Assembly (NCBI GenBank): GCA_051453625.1
Contig: JBOZIK010000001.1
Location: 195,418,882 to 195,482,881 of the forward strand
DNA: 64,000 nucleotides
Origin: Welwitschia mirabilis
Lineage: Eukaryota > Gnetophyta > Gnetopsida > Welwitschiales
Direction: 5' to 3'
The notes beneath the pieces were generated by a model. That model had not been told where the DNA came from. It saw nothing but the letters and a program-made list of their open reading frames with translations, and searched no databases. Of this stretch, positions 1 through 8,719 are shown piece by piece; position 1 is the stretch's first letter, and each line of letters begins with the position of its first letter. A program made the translations under genes and the position numbers.

Positions 1-480
1 GTTTCATCTAAAGTTAACATTGTGCTTAACTCCATAGAATTATTTTATCATTAACAACTTTTTAACTAGCATTTGTTAAGCATCTAATTGATGTAGTTTT
101 CTTGAAATATTTTAATTGTTTCATATTTTCTATATATTTGAAATCCTAGAAAATACTTTAGATATCTAGCATATCAAATCTTAAACTTTGAACTCAAGAC
201 TTCATCTACTCACTCAATTTTTGTTTCATGCTTCTTTATTAATACTATATCATTAACATAAAGTAATGTTATTATAGCTATGTATTTGTCATGAATTTTT
301 TCATCAAGATTTACATTTATAAGTAACTTTCTAAAACCAAGATCTATGAGAAATTCATTAATTTTCTAAAATCATGCTCAAAGGAATTGTTTTAGACCAT
401 AAAGGAATTTTTTCAGCCTACATCCTTTTGTTTTATGGATGTTGATTTCAAAACTTTAGGTTAAATTATGTATATTTATT
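1..480 (-). pseudogene. Copia-1 reverse transcriptase fragment
   Basis: RNA-dependent DNA polymerase (RVT_2 type) that would copy element RNA into cDNA inside virus-like particles. The reverse complement of about 388-420 reads FLYGLKQF, the conserved LYGLKQ block. The reverse complement of about 244-261 reads YVNDIV, the active-site YVDD box with the first Asp changed to Asn (GAT to AAT). The two blocks are in the right order and spacing, but stops and a frameshift lie between them. The RNase H part would lie left of the window. Confidence 0.75.
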
Positions 481-1430
481 TTTTTAGATCTTTATTTAGG
501 AATGTATATTTGATATTAAACTAGGATAAAGTATAATTGTATTAAACTACTAATAAGATAATGATTCATATGATATGAATTTTTGATATAGGTACAAATT
601 TTTCATTATAATCGATTCTTTCCTTCTATGTAAACCTTTAATAATAAATTAGACCTTGTGTTTGTTAACTATATAATATTGATTATACTTGATTTAAAAC
701 ACTCATTTTTTGTTAATTAGATCTTATTTCTTTCTCTATTTCTTTTTCTTTTTCTTTTTACTTCTACTTCGCTAATTTTACTAGTTTAATTTTTTATGAT
801 CATGTCATCTCCTTTTTGCATTTTCTTATTTCATTTTGGGTTTTCAAGAGCTTATTTTATGTTGGTTNNNNNNNNNNNNNNNNNNNNNNNNNNNNNNNNN
901 NNNNNNNNNNNNNNNNNNNNNNNNNNNNNNNNNNNNNNNNNNNNNNNNNNNNNNNNNNNNNNNNNNNACTTATTTCTTTCTCTATTTCTTTTTCTTTTTT
1001 CTTTTACTTCACTAATTTTACTAGTTTAATTTTTTATGAGCATGTCATCTCCTTTCTGCATTTTCTTATTTTATTTTGGATTTTCAAGAGCTTATTTTAT
1101 GTTGGTTGGCTCTGTGTCACTTGTTTTATTTAAAGTTAAAACAAATTTTATTTCACTTTATGTGGTTTCCATTATACTTCTTTCATCATCATGCATTGAA
1201 TTGTGAACTTGCCTTTTCCAACAAGGTATTTATGCTTCATGAGATAAATCAAAGCCTTTTTTATCATTGTTATACTTAGTAAGAATATGTTGCTCTTCAG
1301 CATCATGATCATCATATATTTCTAAAATTTAAGGATCTAAACTTAAGCATTATAAATATATTTCTTCTAAATCTTACTTTATAGCTTCATTTGAAGGTTT
1401 TATCATCTCTCCCTTACTCAATACCAAGTC
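480..1430. other. Unassigned pyrimidine-rich stretch inside Copia-1
   Basis: No recognisable protein domain. The stretch is rich in TTTCT/TTTTC runs. About 722-867 is repeated almost exactly at 968-1107 across a 100-N gap (868-967), so one copy is probably an assembly duplicate. It lies between the linker and the RT of Copia-1, where the N-terminal RT part would be expected. It may be a decayed insertion or unrecognisable pol sequence. The reading frames that cross the gap are not believable genes. Confidence 0.5.
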
Positions 1431-2170
1431 CTCTGAATATGTGAACAAAATAAAATTTTTTATTTTAGTTTTTTTGTCAAATATTATATTATAGAAAATA
1501 ATTCCCTTTTGAAATTTGAATTCCATACTTAGTAGGCATTATTTTCATTGAAATAACCAAGCATAAAACATGTTTTAGATTTGCTTTGAAGTTTGTTTTA
1601 TGGTTCAAGAATATAAATGAAATACTTACTTCTAAAAGTTATTATGTGCTTGTGGGAAACTACTTTATTAGAACATTTTTGCATTTTCAAATATTTATTA
1701 AGATCTTTATTGAGAAGTCGATCTTAAAGATAGATAGCTGTCATAATAGCTTCTATTCATACAAATGATGTAAGATATGATATTCATCTAGACGTTCTAC
1801 TATCTTTTCCTTAATTAGGTCATCAAAAGATGTGAACAAGATAGGATTTTATATTTTATTTTTTATTGAAAATAATGTCATAGGAAATAATGATCCTTTT
1901 GGAAATCAGGTTTTATACTTCAGAGAATTTGTTTTCATAGAATTAATCAAGAATAAAACATATTTTGGCTCTACTTTAGAGGCTGTTTCATTATTTAAGA
2001 ATATGCATTAAACCTTACTTTCAAAATTTCTTAGGTAATCATAGAAAACTACTTTATCAGATTTTTATTTATATTTACAAGTCTCCCTTTAGAGTATTAA
2101 TAAGTTTGTTATGAAGGTAAATAGATGGGCTACATCCATAGAAATGAAGTAACACATGTTTTGTATAAAT
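1430..2170 (-). pseudogene. Copia-1 integrase-RT linker, present twice in tandem
   Basis: The minus strand of about 2000-1840 reads ISYDIIF preceded by a KxxE/Y-like block, matching the conserved linker (GYxxxxKxYxxYxP...SRDVxFxE) between integrase and RT in Copia pol. A diverged second copy of the same linker, including a GYFNENNAY block, is at about 1620-1440. No N gap lies between the copies, and homology extends over about 350 bp (1440-1790 versus 1840-2170). This is therefore likely a genuine old tandem duplication, unlike the gap-flanking duplicates elsewhere. Both copies contain stops. Confidence 0.6.
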
Positions 2171-2199
2171 AGTCTTCATCATTTTCATGATTGTTCTAC

Positions 2200-2560
2200 T
2201 CTTTTATTTGATCATTTCATTAATTTGAACTATGTAGGGTAGACTTACTTTTATTAAATTTCACCCTTTTGGAGTTTATCATAAAACTTAGTTAACATGT
2301 ATCCTATTTCCACATCTATCCTAAGATTCTTGATCTATAGGTTCATTTATTTTTCAACTAGTGCACAAAACACTTTTAGGAATCTAGGATCTATTTCATA
2401 ACAAGTACATGCAACAAATCTTACTGTAGTCATTAATGAAGGCAAAAAAATATTTTTGTTTATTTATGAATGAAATAGGTAGTGGTCCCCATAAATCACT
2501 ATGAATTAGTTCAAGTTTTATTTTTCACTCTTCTTCTATTATCTGTAAGAAATGTGTTAT
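2200..2560 (-). pseudogene. Copia-1 integrase core fragment
   Basis: The integrase inserts retrotransposon cDNA into host DNA. The minus strand of about 2512-2484 reads LIHSDLWGPLP, the block that carries the first catalytic Asp. About 2440-2420 reads AFINDYSK, matching the family FIDDYSR block with Asp to Asn. Downstream the frame degenerates and I could not place the second Asp and the Glu. The fragment follows the gag-pre-integrase domain directly, as expected for Copia. Confidence 0.78.
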
Positions 2561-2599
2561 GTTCAATTTTACTCTTCTAAAAAGCTTTGTAGACTAGCC

Positions 2600-2767
2600 A
2601 TTTGATTTTTAATTTTGGAATTTATTTACTTACTTGATGCAATTTCTTTAAAACTTTCAAATTTATGTGTCCTAGCTTTTGATCCCATAATATCACTTTA
2701 TTTATATTAATAGCTGAAAATGCTTTATGATTTATTATTTTCACTTGTAAAAGGAAGATATTATTGT
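2600..2767 (-). pseudogene. Copia-1 gag-pre-integrase zinc-binding region
   Basis: The minus strand of about 2693-2661 reads LWDQKLGHINLKVLKKLHQ, matching the LWHxRLGHxNxxxLxxL block at the start of Copia integrase (Gag_pre-integrs family). The first zinc-binding His of LWH is changed to Asp. The upstream part reads NNNIFLLQVKI and is cut at the Gypsy insertion point (2763-2767). It should continue into the minus-strand sequence at 61.09 kb. Confidence 0.78.
2763..2767. repeat. Left 5-bp target-site duplication ATTGT of the Gypsy complex
   Basis: ATTGT directly precedes the terminal TG of the low-coordinate Gypsy LTR (TGTTCAAAATAAAATTCAAT from 2768). The same ATTGT follows the other outer LTR at 61086-61090 in direct orientation. 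Five bases is the normal duplication for Ty3/Gypsy integrase. Minus-strand Copia sequence lies outside on both sides, so this marks a single insertion event. Confidence 0.75.
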
Positions 2768-3135
2768 TGTTCAAAATAAAATTCAATCTTTAAAATGAGG
2801 AGATCATAATTTGAGCCTTTGCAAAAATAATTATGTACTTAACATAATAATTTAACTTAGGAAAAATAAATAAAGTAGAAACAATTCAAAACAAAGCATA
2901 AATGAATCTTATGGATCAAAATTCATGTGTACTAAAAGCACATGAATATCAAATCGATTAAATTAGCATATAATTTCATGAAAAATATTGCACATTATAT
3001 TATCAAAGTATTACTTTACATAATAAAATAATTGTTTATTTAGCTATAGATAGAAGTGATATTCATGTAATTAGAACACATGACATATAATATACTTTAA
3101 GAACTACATGTGTAAAAAGCATAATTTCATGAGAT
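2768..3135 (-). repeat. Gypsy G1 3' LTR, terminal part (split by Copia-2)
   Basis: This matches the G3 5' LTR at about 57412-57947 and 58349-58445 step by step, including the stretches around AAAATAATTATGTACTTAA and AAGAACTACATGTGTAAAAA. The LTR terminus is TG at 2768. Homology stops at about 3135 (ATAATTTCATGAGAT) and resumes at about 8720, showing that Copia-2 was inserted here. Confidence 0.72.
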
Positions 3136-3440
3136 TTTTGCCAACTAGTTGCAAAAAAAGATCATCTTAGAGTTTGACAACATTTTCTCTATTAGTGCAT
3201 TTCTATAATCACAGTTTTGAAAACACATGTGGTGGGGGTTACAATGGTGTTTAGAGGTGTTTAACAAGATGTGCAAGAGGTGCAATAATCAAAATAAGGT
3301 ACAACAAGCAAGTGATAGTAAAATAATAACTAATGATCAAGAAGAATCTTAGATCATAGTAGTAAAAAGATGCTACAATAAATGTTAGTAAATAGTGGCT
3401 AGTAAAAAAAACCCTAGAATCCAGCTTATCAAAAATGTAC
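3136..3440 (+). other. Left end of Copia-2, no domain recognised
   Basis: This lies between the interrupted Gypsy LTR and the gag-like region. No LTR pair was found for it, and the reading frames are closed. It contains GTGGTGGGGG at about 3228, unusually G-rich for the window. It may be a 5' untranslated leader plus the gag start. Confidence 0.35.
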
Positions 3441-4315
3441 TAATACTGATGAAGTACAAAATAGATGGCATGGATTTCATGAATATCATACTTCAGAATT
3501 ATCAAAGTTAGAAATATTGATATGAATACTTCATGTCCATAATTCATATATATGTTTTTGACACTAATTTTTTTGAAAAAGCTCATATTCCTCTTCAACT
3601 CCCAAAGGAAGAAAGTGCTTGGAAGTCAATCAATACTAAGTTAATAGAAATTATGAGAAAATTTATGGCTTTATAGCATAAGGAGTTGGTAGATCACAAT
3701 AAAACAAGCTATACAAACTTTATCACATTGGAAGATACATTCTACTAAAATAGTTATTTAGAGCTTATTAATCTCATAATAAGTATTAGTATCTCACATT
3801 ATAAGAAATTAAAGATGCAATAGTTGATTACATAAATGATTGATATTAAGGTAGAGACTACTAAAATTTACCTACACAATCAAGTTTGCATCCATTACAT
3901 AAACTTGATTAGATGTTGTTTGGATGATCCATCTTTATGTGGATACATTATATCACTGCATGATAATAGGAAACTATCATAAATGATCTTTGATAAACTT
4001 AGTAAAAATATTATTAATGCCAAATATACCTCATCCTTTATAACTATATTTAAATATCACATTTTCATAGTAAATCATGCTCAAACAAGCAGTCTTCGAG
4101 AAAACACATTCCTAATGTTAAAGATTATGATAAAGCTCCTTAGAAACAATAATAAGATCTATCTCCTTAGTATCATTATTCTTAGGTGAAGAAGAAATCA
4201 CACCAAAACAATGCTACTTTGAAGAGGAACACATATCAGTGTTTACATTGTAGAAGATAAGGTCATATCATTAATTATTGTCAAATACCTTGGGATAAAA
4301 TTCTAGTCATTCTTA
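3440..4315 (+). pseudogene. Copia-2 gag-like region with zinc knuckle (first copy)
   Basis: Gag would form the particle shell and bind element RNA. The clearest evidence is a CX2CX4HX4C knuckle at 4240-4281 reading CLHCRR*GHIINYC, with a stop (TAA) inside. Upstream protein (about 3600-4190) is in short frames such as the one at 3983-4189 and contains a VDYIND-like segment near 3815, reminiscent of retrotransposon gag but not assigned with certainty. The sequence ends at a gap and is repeated at 4416-5160. Confidence 0.6.
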
Positions 4316-4415
4316 NNNNNNNNNNNNNNNNNNNNNNNNNNNNNNNNNNNNNNNNNNNNNNNNNNNNNNNNNNNNNNNNNNNNNNNNNNNNNNNNNNNNN
4401 NNNNNNNNNNNNNNN

Positions 4416-5160
4416 CATATATATGGTTTTGACACTAATTTTTTTAAGAAAGCTCAAATTCCTCTTCACCCCCCAAAGGAAGAAAGTGCTTAGAAGTCAA
4501 TCAATACTAAGTTAATAGAAATTATGAGAAAATTTATGGCTTCATAGCATAAGGATTTGGTAGATCACAATAAAACAAGCTATACAAACTTTATCACATT
4601 GGGAGATACATTCTAAAAGTATTAGTACCTCACATTATAAGAAATGAAAGATGCAATAGTTGATTGCATAAATGATTGATATTAAGGTAGAGACCACTAA
4701 AATTTACCTACACAATCAAGTTTGCATCTGTTACATAAACTTGATTAGATGTTGTTTGGATGATCCATCTTTATGTGGCTACATTATGTCACTGCATGAT
4801 AATAGGAAACTACCATAAATGATCTTTGATAAACTTAGTAAAAATATTATTAATGCCAAATATACCTAATCCTTTGAAGCTATATTTAAATATCAAATTT
4901 TCATAGTAAACCATGTTCAAACAAGTTGTCTTTGAGAAAACACATTCCTAATGTTAAAGATTATGATAAAGGTAAAGCTCCTTAGAAATAATAATAATAT
5001 CTATCTCCTTAGTATTATTATTCTTAGGTGAAGAAGAGATCACATCAAAATAATTCTACTTCAAAGAGGAACACATATCAGTGTTTACATTATAGAAGAT
5101 AAGGTCATATCATTAATTATTGTCAAATACCTTGGGATAAAATTCTAGCCATTCTTAAGG
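4416..5160 (+). pseudogene. Copia-2 gag-like region (second copy across the gap)
   Basis: Near-identical to 3537-4315, with a small deletion near 4615. In this copy the second knuckle Cys (position about 5091-5093) is Tyr (TAT) and the same internal stop is kept. The pair flanks a 100-N gap (4316-4415), so an assembly duplicate or second haplotype is likelier than two genes. This copy continues without interruption into the protease at 5281. Confidence 0.6.
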
Positions 5161-5420
5161 TAAATGAAGTTATTGATGACTTTGGTTCTATGAATGATGC
5201 TAAATTATATAAATTTAATTTCATGCTTCAAAGTCATGGATTTTGTGTGTATGAGTGGAAACATACCTTATAAGGAATCTTGGATTCTTAATACTAGTGC
5301 AACTAGACATATGACATATAGACATGACTATTTTGATGATTTCATAGCATAGCCTAGCCAAGTTTACTTGCTAGCTATAAACCACAATGTCAAGGGTTTG
5401 AATTCCTCCTTGCCTAAGAT
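5160..5420 (+). pseudogene. Copia-2 aspartic protease remnant
   Basis: The protease would cleave the Gag-Pol polyprotein. Plus-strand 5281-5340 reads WILNTSATRHMTYRHDYFDD, aligning with the Copia W-I-L-D-S-G-A-T-x-H-M-T block. The catalytic D-S-G triad is altered to N-T-S, so the enzyme would be dead. It is followed by VYLLAINHNVKG, equivalent to the strand after the active site. It lies immediately after the zinc-knuckle region, as expected. Confidence 0.8.
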
Positions 5421-6340
5421 TCAAGTAAAAGTAAAAGAAAAGGAAAATCCAAATTATTCTATCTACTTTCAAAGAATCGAATGAGAAGCCATATGAGATG
5501 CAAATCTCATGTATGGTTTTATAGGATGACAGTAAACAAAACTTGTTAACTAGAATATAATGATATAGTTGTCCATTAATTGCCTTCTCTCTCATAGTAA
5601 ATACTATCTTACATTCTATGTGTTACTCTTTGAAGTTACATCTTCTCTCCATTTCCACATTAGTTATAAAAGAATATTTAAATTTCTTGACAAATGATTT
5701 TATTGATATTTTTCATGCTTCTAATAACCTTATCATTAAAGGATACATAGGTGGAAAATTAATGTGTCTTCAAGGATGTATTGGTATGCATAAAATTTTC
5801 TACCATGTCTCGCAAGNNNNNNNNNNNNNNNNNNNNNNNNNNNNNNNNNNNNNNNNNNNNNNNNNNNNNNNNNNNNNNNNNNNNNNNNNNNNNNNNNNNN
5901 NNNNNNNNNNNNNNNNNNNNNNNNNNNNNNNNNNNNNNNNNNNNNNNNNNNNNNNNNNNNNNNNNNNNNNNNNNNNNNNNNNNNNNNNNNNNNNNNNNNN
6001 NNNNNNNNNNNNNNNNNNNNNNNNNNNNNNNNNNNNNNNNNNNNNNNNNNNNNNNNNNNNNNNNNNNNNNNNNNNNNNNNNNNNNNNNNNNNNNNNNNNN
6101 NNNNNTTTGCTGACAAAGGATTTCATTAATATTTTTCATGCTTCTAATAACCTTATCATTAAAGGATACATAGGTGGGAAATTGGTGTGTCTTCAAGGAT
6201 GTATTGGTATGCATAAAATTTCCTACCATATCTCACAAGAATATATTTCACCATTTCTTCTATGACATGCTTTCTTGGGTTATTTTAGTCTTCATTCTTT
6301 GAATGTAATGCATGAAAAGGAACATTAAACTCTAACCTCC
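5420..6340 (+). other. Copia-2 protease-to-integrase spacer, with 289-N gap
   Basis: Expected to hold the end of the protease and the start of integrase. An open stretch 5618-5816 continues after the gap (5817-6105) with an almost identical copy at 6106-6240, sharing the peptide FHASNNLIIKGYIGG. I cannot assign a family to that peptide. Because the two copies flank N bases, it is one sequence seen twice, not a 215-residue protein. Confidence 0.45.
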
Positions 6341-6420
6341 ATTCCATGTGTTTTTTGTTAATGCAAAGCATGTATAATGGATAAGGAAACATAATAATTC
6401 TCTTATCCTAGTAAGTGGCA
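6340..6420 (+). pseudogene. Copia-2 gag-pre-integrase remnant
   Basis: The frame from about 6335 reads CKACIMDKET**FSYPSK, matching the C-x-x-C...K...FP block at the end of the Copia gag-pre-integrase zinc finger. Two adjacent stops replace basic residues. Position and order fit a Copia pol between protease and integrase. Short, so moderate confidence. Confidence 0.5.
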
Positions 6421-6700
6421 CACTGATCAAAATTTTTTAATCATTTACAATGATTAATATGGTCTTACACTAATTCCTAAACTCTAAATATATCACTACT
6501 TTATATTATTTATTAAATATTGTTTATATGTAGCTTGGGTGTTTTTTATAATATTAAAATCCCTTGATTTGAATATTTTTAATATTTTTAAAGTAAAAGT
6601 GAAAAATAAAATTGGTGATAAAATTAAGAATTTCTATTGTAAAATAATGGTGAATACATGTTATTTTAATTCAATCACTTTCTTACTTCATAAGAAATTT
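6421..6700 (+). other. Degenerate integrase core region of Copia-2
   Basis: Very AT-rich with no preserved catalytic block. Its place between the gag-pre-integrase remnant and the integrase C-terminal part implies it is the decayed integrase core. Confidence 0.35.
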
Positions 6701-7110
6701 ATCATCTAAAAACCTGTCCTGGAATGTCTTGATAGAATGATATCATCAAATGATTCAATCAGATCATAAAGGATAAGGCACATTTAACAATTTGCTTTAA
6801 TGTTTGTAAATCTATTTGTGGATTAAGTAATGAGTACCATAATTTATCTTAATAATCAGGTTAGTTATGATTCTGAAAACTGTGTATGATATTAATAGAA
6901 GCCTATTCTAAACTGTCTGCATGGGTTTGAACTTAAGTGCTATGTATGTATTCCTAGTAAACATCATGGTAAGATTGATACAGATGATTATGTTCTCATA
7001 TTTATGGGATATTTACCTATCCAAAAAGGATATCATGTATACATTCTTAAGTATCACAGCATCATCATCTCTTATGATGTCATCTTTTCTAAAGCTTCAC
7101 AACATGATTC
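6700..7110 (+). pseudogene. Copia-2 integrase C-terminal part and linker
   Basis: The frame through about 6930-7105 reads CYVCIPSKHHGKIDTDDYVL, then FMGYLPIQKGYHVY and SYDVIFSKASQ. This is the typical Copia post-integrase linker (C-Y-V-x-I-P, FLGY, KGYR, SRDVxF). Upstream (about 6795-6900), FVD*VMSTIIYLNNQ and VYDI resemble the FWAEAVxTAxYLxNR and TPYEL blocks. Frame changes and stops break it. A long open frame at 6921-7163 in another phase is a shadow and not the real frame. Confidence 0.72.
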
Positions 7111-7479
7111 TTAAATTAATTTTTCCAAGATATGTCGTTCTTCTCATCTTGTGTAAATTCTAAATGATTAATGTCCTATGGTTAATGAGGGGGATATGTA
7201 TCTTCTAATCTTAGTTTATTAGTTCCTTTAGCAAAATGTTTTATTCATAATACAACCTAAAGGAATTGAAAACTTTCATGTGTCTAGCAAGTACAATATG
7301 ATTTCAACATTAATTCATTAGATTATTCTAGAAAGAATATTGATTACTTCAAAAGTAAAAACTAATAAACTTAAATTGAGCCCATTCTATAAGATGTTCA
7401 TGATAATTAAAAGAAAAAAAACTAAAACTAGGTAGATATTTCATGCATCTATTGATGATAACGACGAGCTTCATCTATA

Positions 7480-7631
7480 TTTTAATGATAAACTATTGTT
7501 AGATTCAAGCCATAAAAGATGAATACTATGCACTTATGAAAATGGTATATGGAATTTAGTCCATAAAATTAAGGAACTTATACAACGTGAAGTCATTATA
7601 CCAAAACACCATCCAATCATATGACAAATAG
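7480..7631 (+). pseudogene. Copia-2 RT N-terminus (first copy)
   Basis: Across a one-base frame change the sequence reads AIKDEYYALMK then ENGIWNLVHKIKE, the start of the Copia RT domain (EAMxxExxALxxNxTWxLV). The segment 7240-7631 recurs at 7732-8121 across a 100-N gap. The RT palm is absent downstream. Confidence 0.62.
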
Positions 7632-7731
7632 NNNNNNNNNNNNNNNNNNNNNNNNNNNNNNNNNNNNNNNNNNNNNNNNNNNNNNNNNNNNNNNNNNNNN
7701 NNNNNNNNNNNNNNNNNNNNNNNNNNNNNNN

Positions 7732-8121
7732 ATTCATAATACAGCCTACAGGAATTGAAAACTTTCATGTGTCTAGCAAGTACAATATGATTTCAACATT
7801 AATTCATTATATTATGCTAGAAAGAATATTGGTTACTTCAAAAAAAAAACTAATAAACTTAAATGGAGCCCATTCTATAAGATGTTCATGATAATTAAAA
7901 GGAAAAAAACTAAAACTAGGTAGATATTTCATGCATCTATTGATGATGATGACGAGCTTCATCTATATTTTAATGGTAAACTATTGTTAGATTCAAGCCA
8001 TAAAAGATGAATGTGATGCACTTATGAAAATGGTACATGGAATTTAGTCCATAAAATTAAGGAAATTATACAACGTGAAGTCAGTATACCAAAACACCAT
8101 CCAATCATATGATAAATAGTT
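7732..8121 (+). pseudogene. Copia-2 linker and RT N-terminus (second copy across the gap)
   Basis: Near-identical repeat of 7240-7631 with scattered substitutions and a short A-run difference. It holds the same ENGIWNLV-like RT start (here GTWNLV-like, about 8020-8060). After 8121 the element passes into non-coding sequence, so RT is truncated here. Confidence 0.55.
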
Positions 8122-8696
8122 AACATTCAAATAGATTCACTTGAAAAGTTTTAAAACTTTTAATCTAAGATAGGATTGACTTTTAATTAATGAAACTAAT
8201 TTTTTATAGATATTGGTTTTATTTGACTTTCAAAGTTACTAAGAAAAAATTTCTTGATTCTCGTACTATAAGATGTATAGTACAACTTTACCTAGTACTA
8301 GACGATGTGTAGTACAATATTTCCTAGAATTACATGATGTTTAATGTATGAATTCTAAAATCTAATTCCTTTTGTATTTGGTATTTTCCTTACATGGTAA
8401 CTCATTTTTAATAGGTTTTATTTGTAGGCCACATTCCTAAATTTTTGCTTTAAGCACTCTAGTTTCTATGAAAAAGAGCATATTCCCATGTTATAGGGAA
8501 ATTACTAGGGCATGAATAAGTCACACTATGGTACTATACATAGGGAAATGGAAAACCATAATAGAAACTTAGTTAGGTATGCTTACATATAAAAGTAATT
8601 TTAAAAGTCAAAATAAATGACAAAAAAATAAAATATCATTTTCTAAAATTTTGTCTTACTTGTTTTGCTCATTTTCTTACTCGGTACTTTTTTGCA
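8122..8696 (+). repeat. LTR-like tail of Copia-2
   Basis: Non-coding. It ends in CA (8695-8696) two bases before a tRNA-iMet-type primer site (8699-8710), which is how a plus-strand LTR ends. It contains a repeated GATGTATAGTACAA / GATGTGTAGTACAA unit near 8270-8315. No partner LTR was found at the left end of Copia-2, so the call rests on the primer site and the position. Confidence 0.4.
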
Positions 8697-8698
8697 TT

Positions 8699-8710
8699 TG
8701 ATATCAGAGC
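8699..8710 (+). other. tRNA-iMet primer-binding-like site (TGATATCAGAGC)
   Basis: Eleven of 12 bases match TGGTATCAGAGC, the sequence complementary to the 3' end of plant initiator tRNA-Met used by most plant Copia elements. The single change is G to A. It is directly followed by Gypsy LTR sequence instead of a Copia gag leader, so the element is rearranged at this point. Confidence 0.5.
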
Positions 8711-8719
8711 AATTTTACT

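Larger units (their letters stand above)
1..2767 (-). mobile_element. Copia-1, downstream half (outermost Ty1/Copia element)
   Basis: Read on the minus strand this segment carries Copia pol domains in order: gag-pre-integrase (about 2767-2600), integrase core (about 2550-2370), integrase-RT linker (about 2170-1430) and reverse transcriptase (about 480-1). It runs off the left edge. The upstream half (LTR, gag, protease) is at 61.1-64.0 kb, separated by the Gypsy complex that inserted at ATTGT (2763-2767). All domains contain stops and frameshifts, so this is a dead copy. Lineage within Copia is not certain. Confidence 0.82.
3136..8719 (+). mobile_element. Copia-2, plus-strand Copia element inserted in the Gypsy LTR
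   Basis: Domains in plus-strand order: gag-like region with a CCHC knuckle (4240-4281, repeated about 5082-5123), protease (5281-5340), gag-pre-integrase remnant (about 6340-6420), integrase C-terminal part and linker (6700-7110), RT N-terminus (7480-7631, repeated 7985-8121), then an LTR-like tail ending with a primer-binding-like site (8699-8710). RT palm, RNase H and a left LTR were not found. Boundaries are inferred from where Gypsy LTR homology is interrupted; no clean target-site duplication is visible. Three gap-flanking duplications inflate the length. Confidence 0.68.

Noticed and set aside
5618-6265. A 215-codon plus-strand frame
   Set aside because: It crosses a 289-N gap whose two sides are the same sequence; no family is recognisable and it lies inside Copia-2.
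6921-7163. An 80-codon plus-strand open frame
   Set aside because: The homologous Copia linker is in a different phase (CYVCIPSKHHGKIDT...), so this frame is a shadow.
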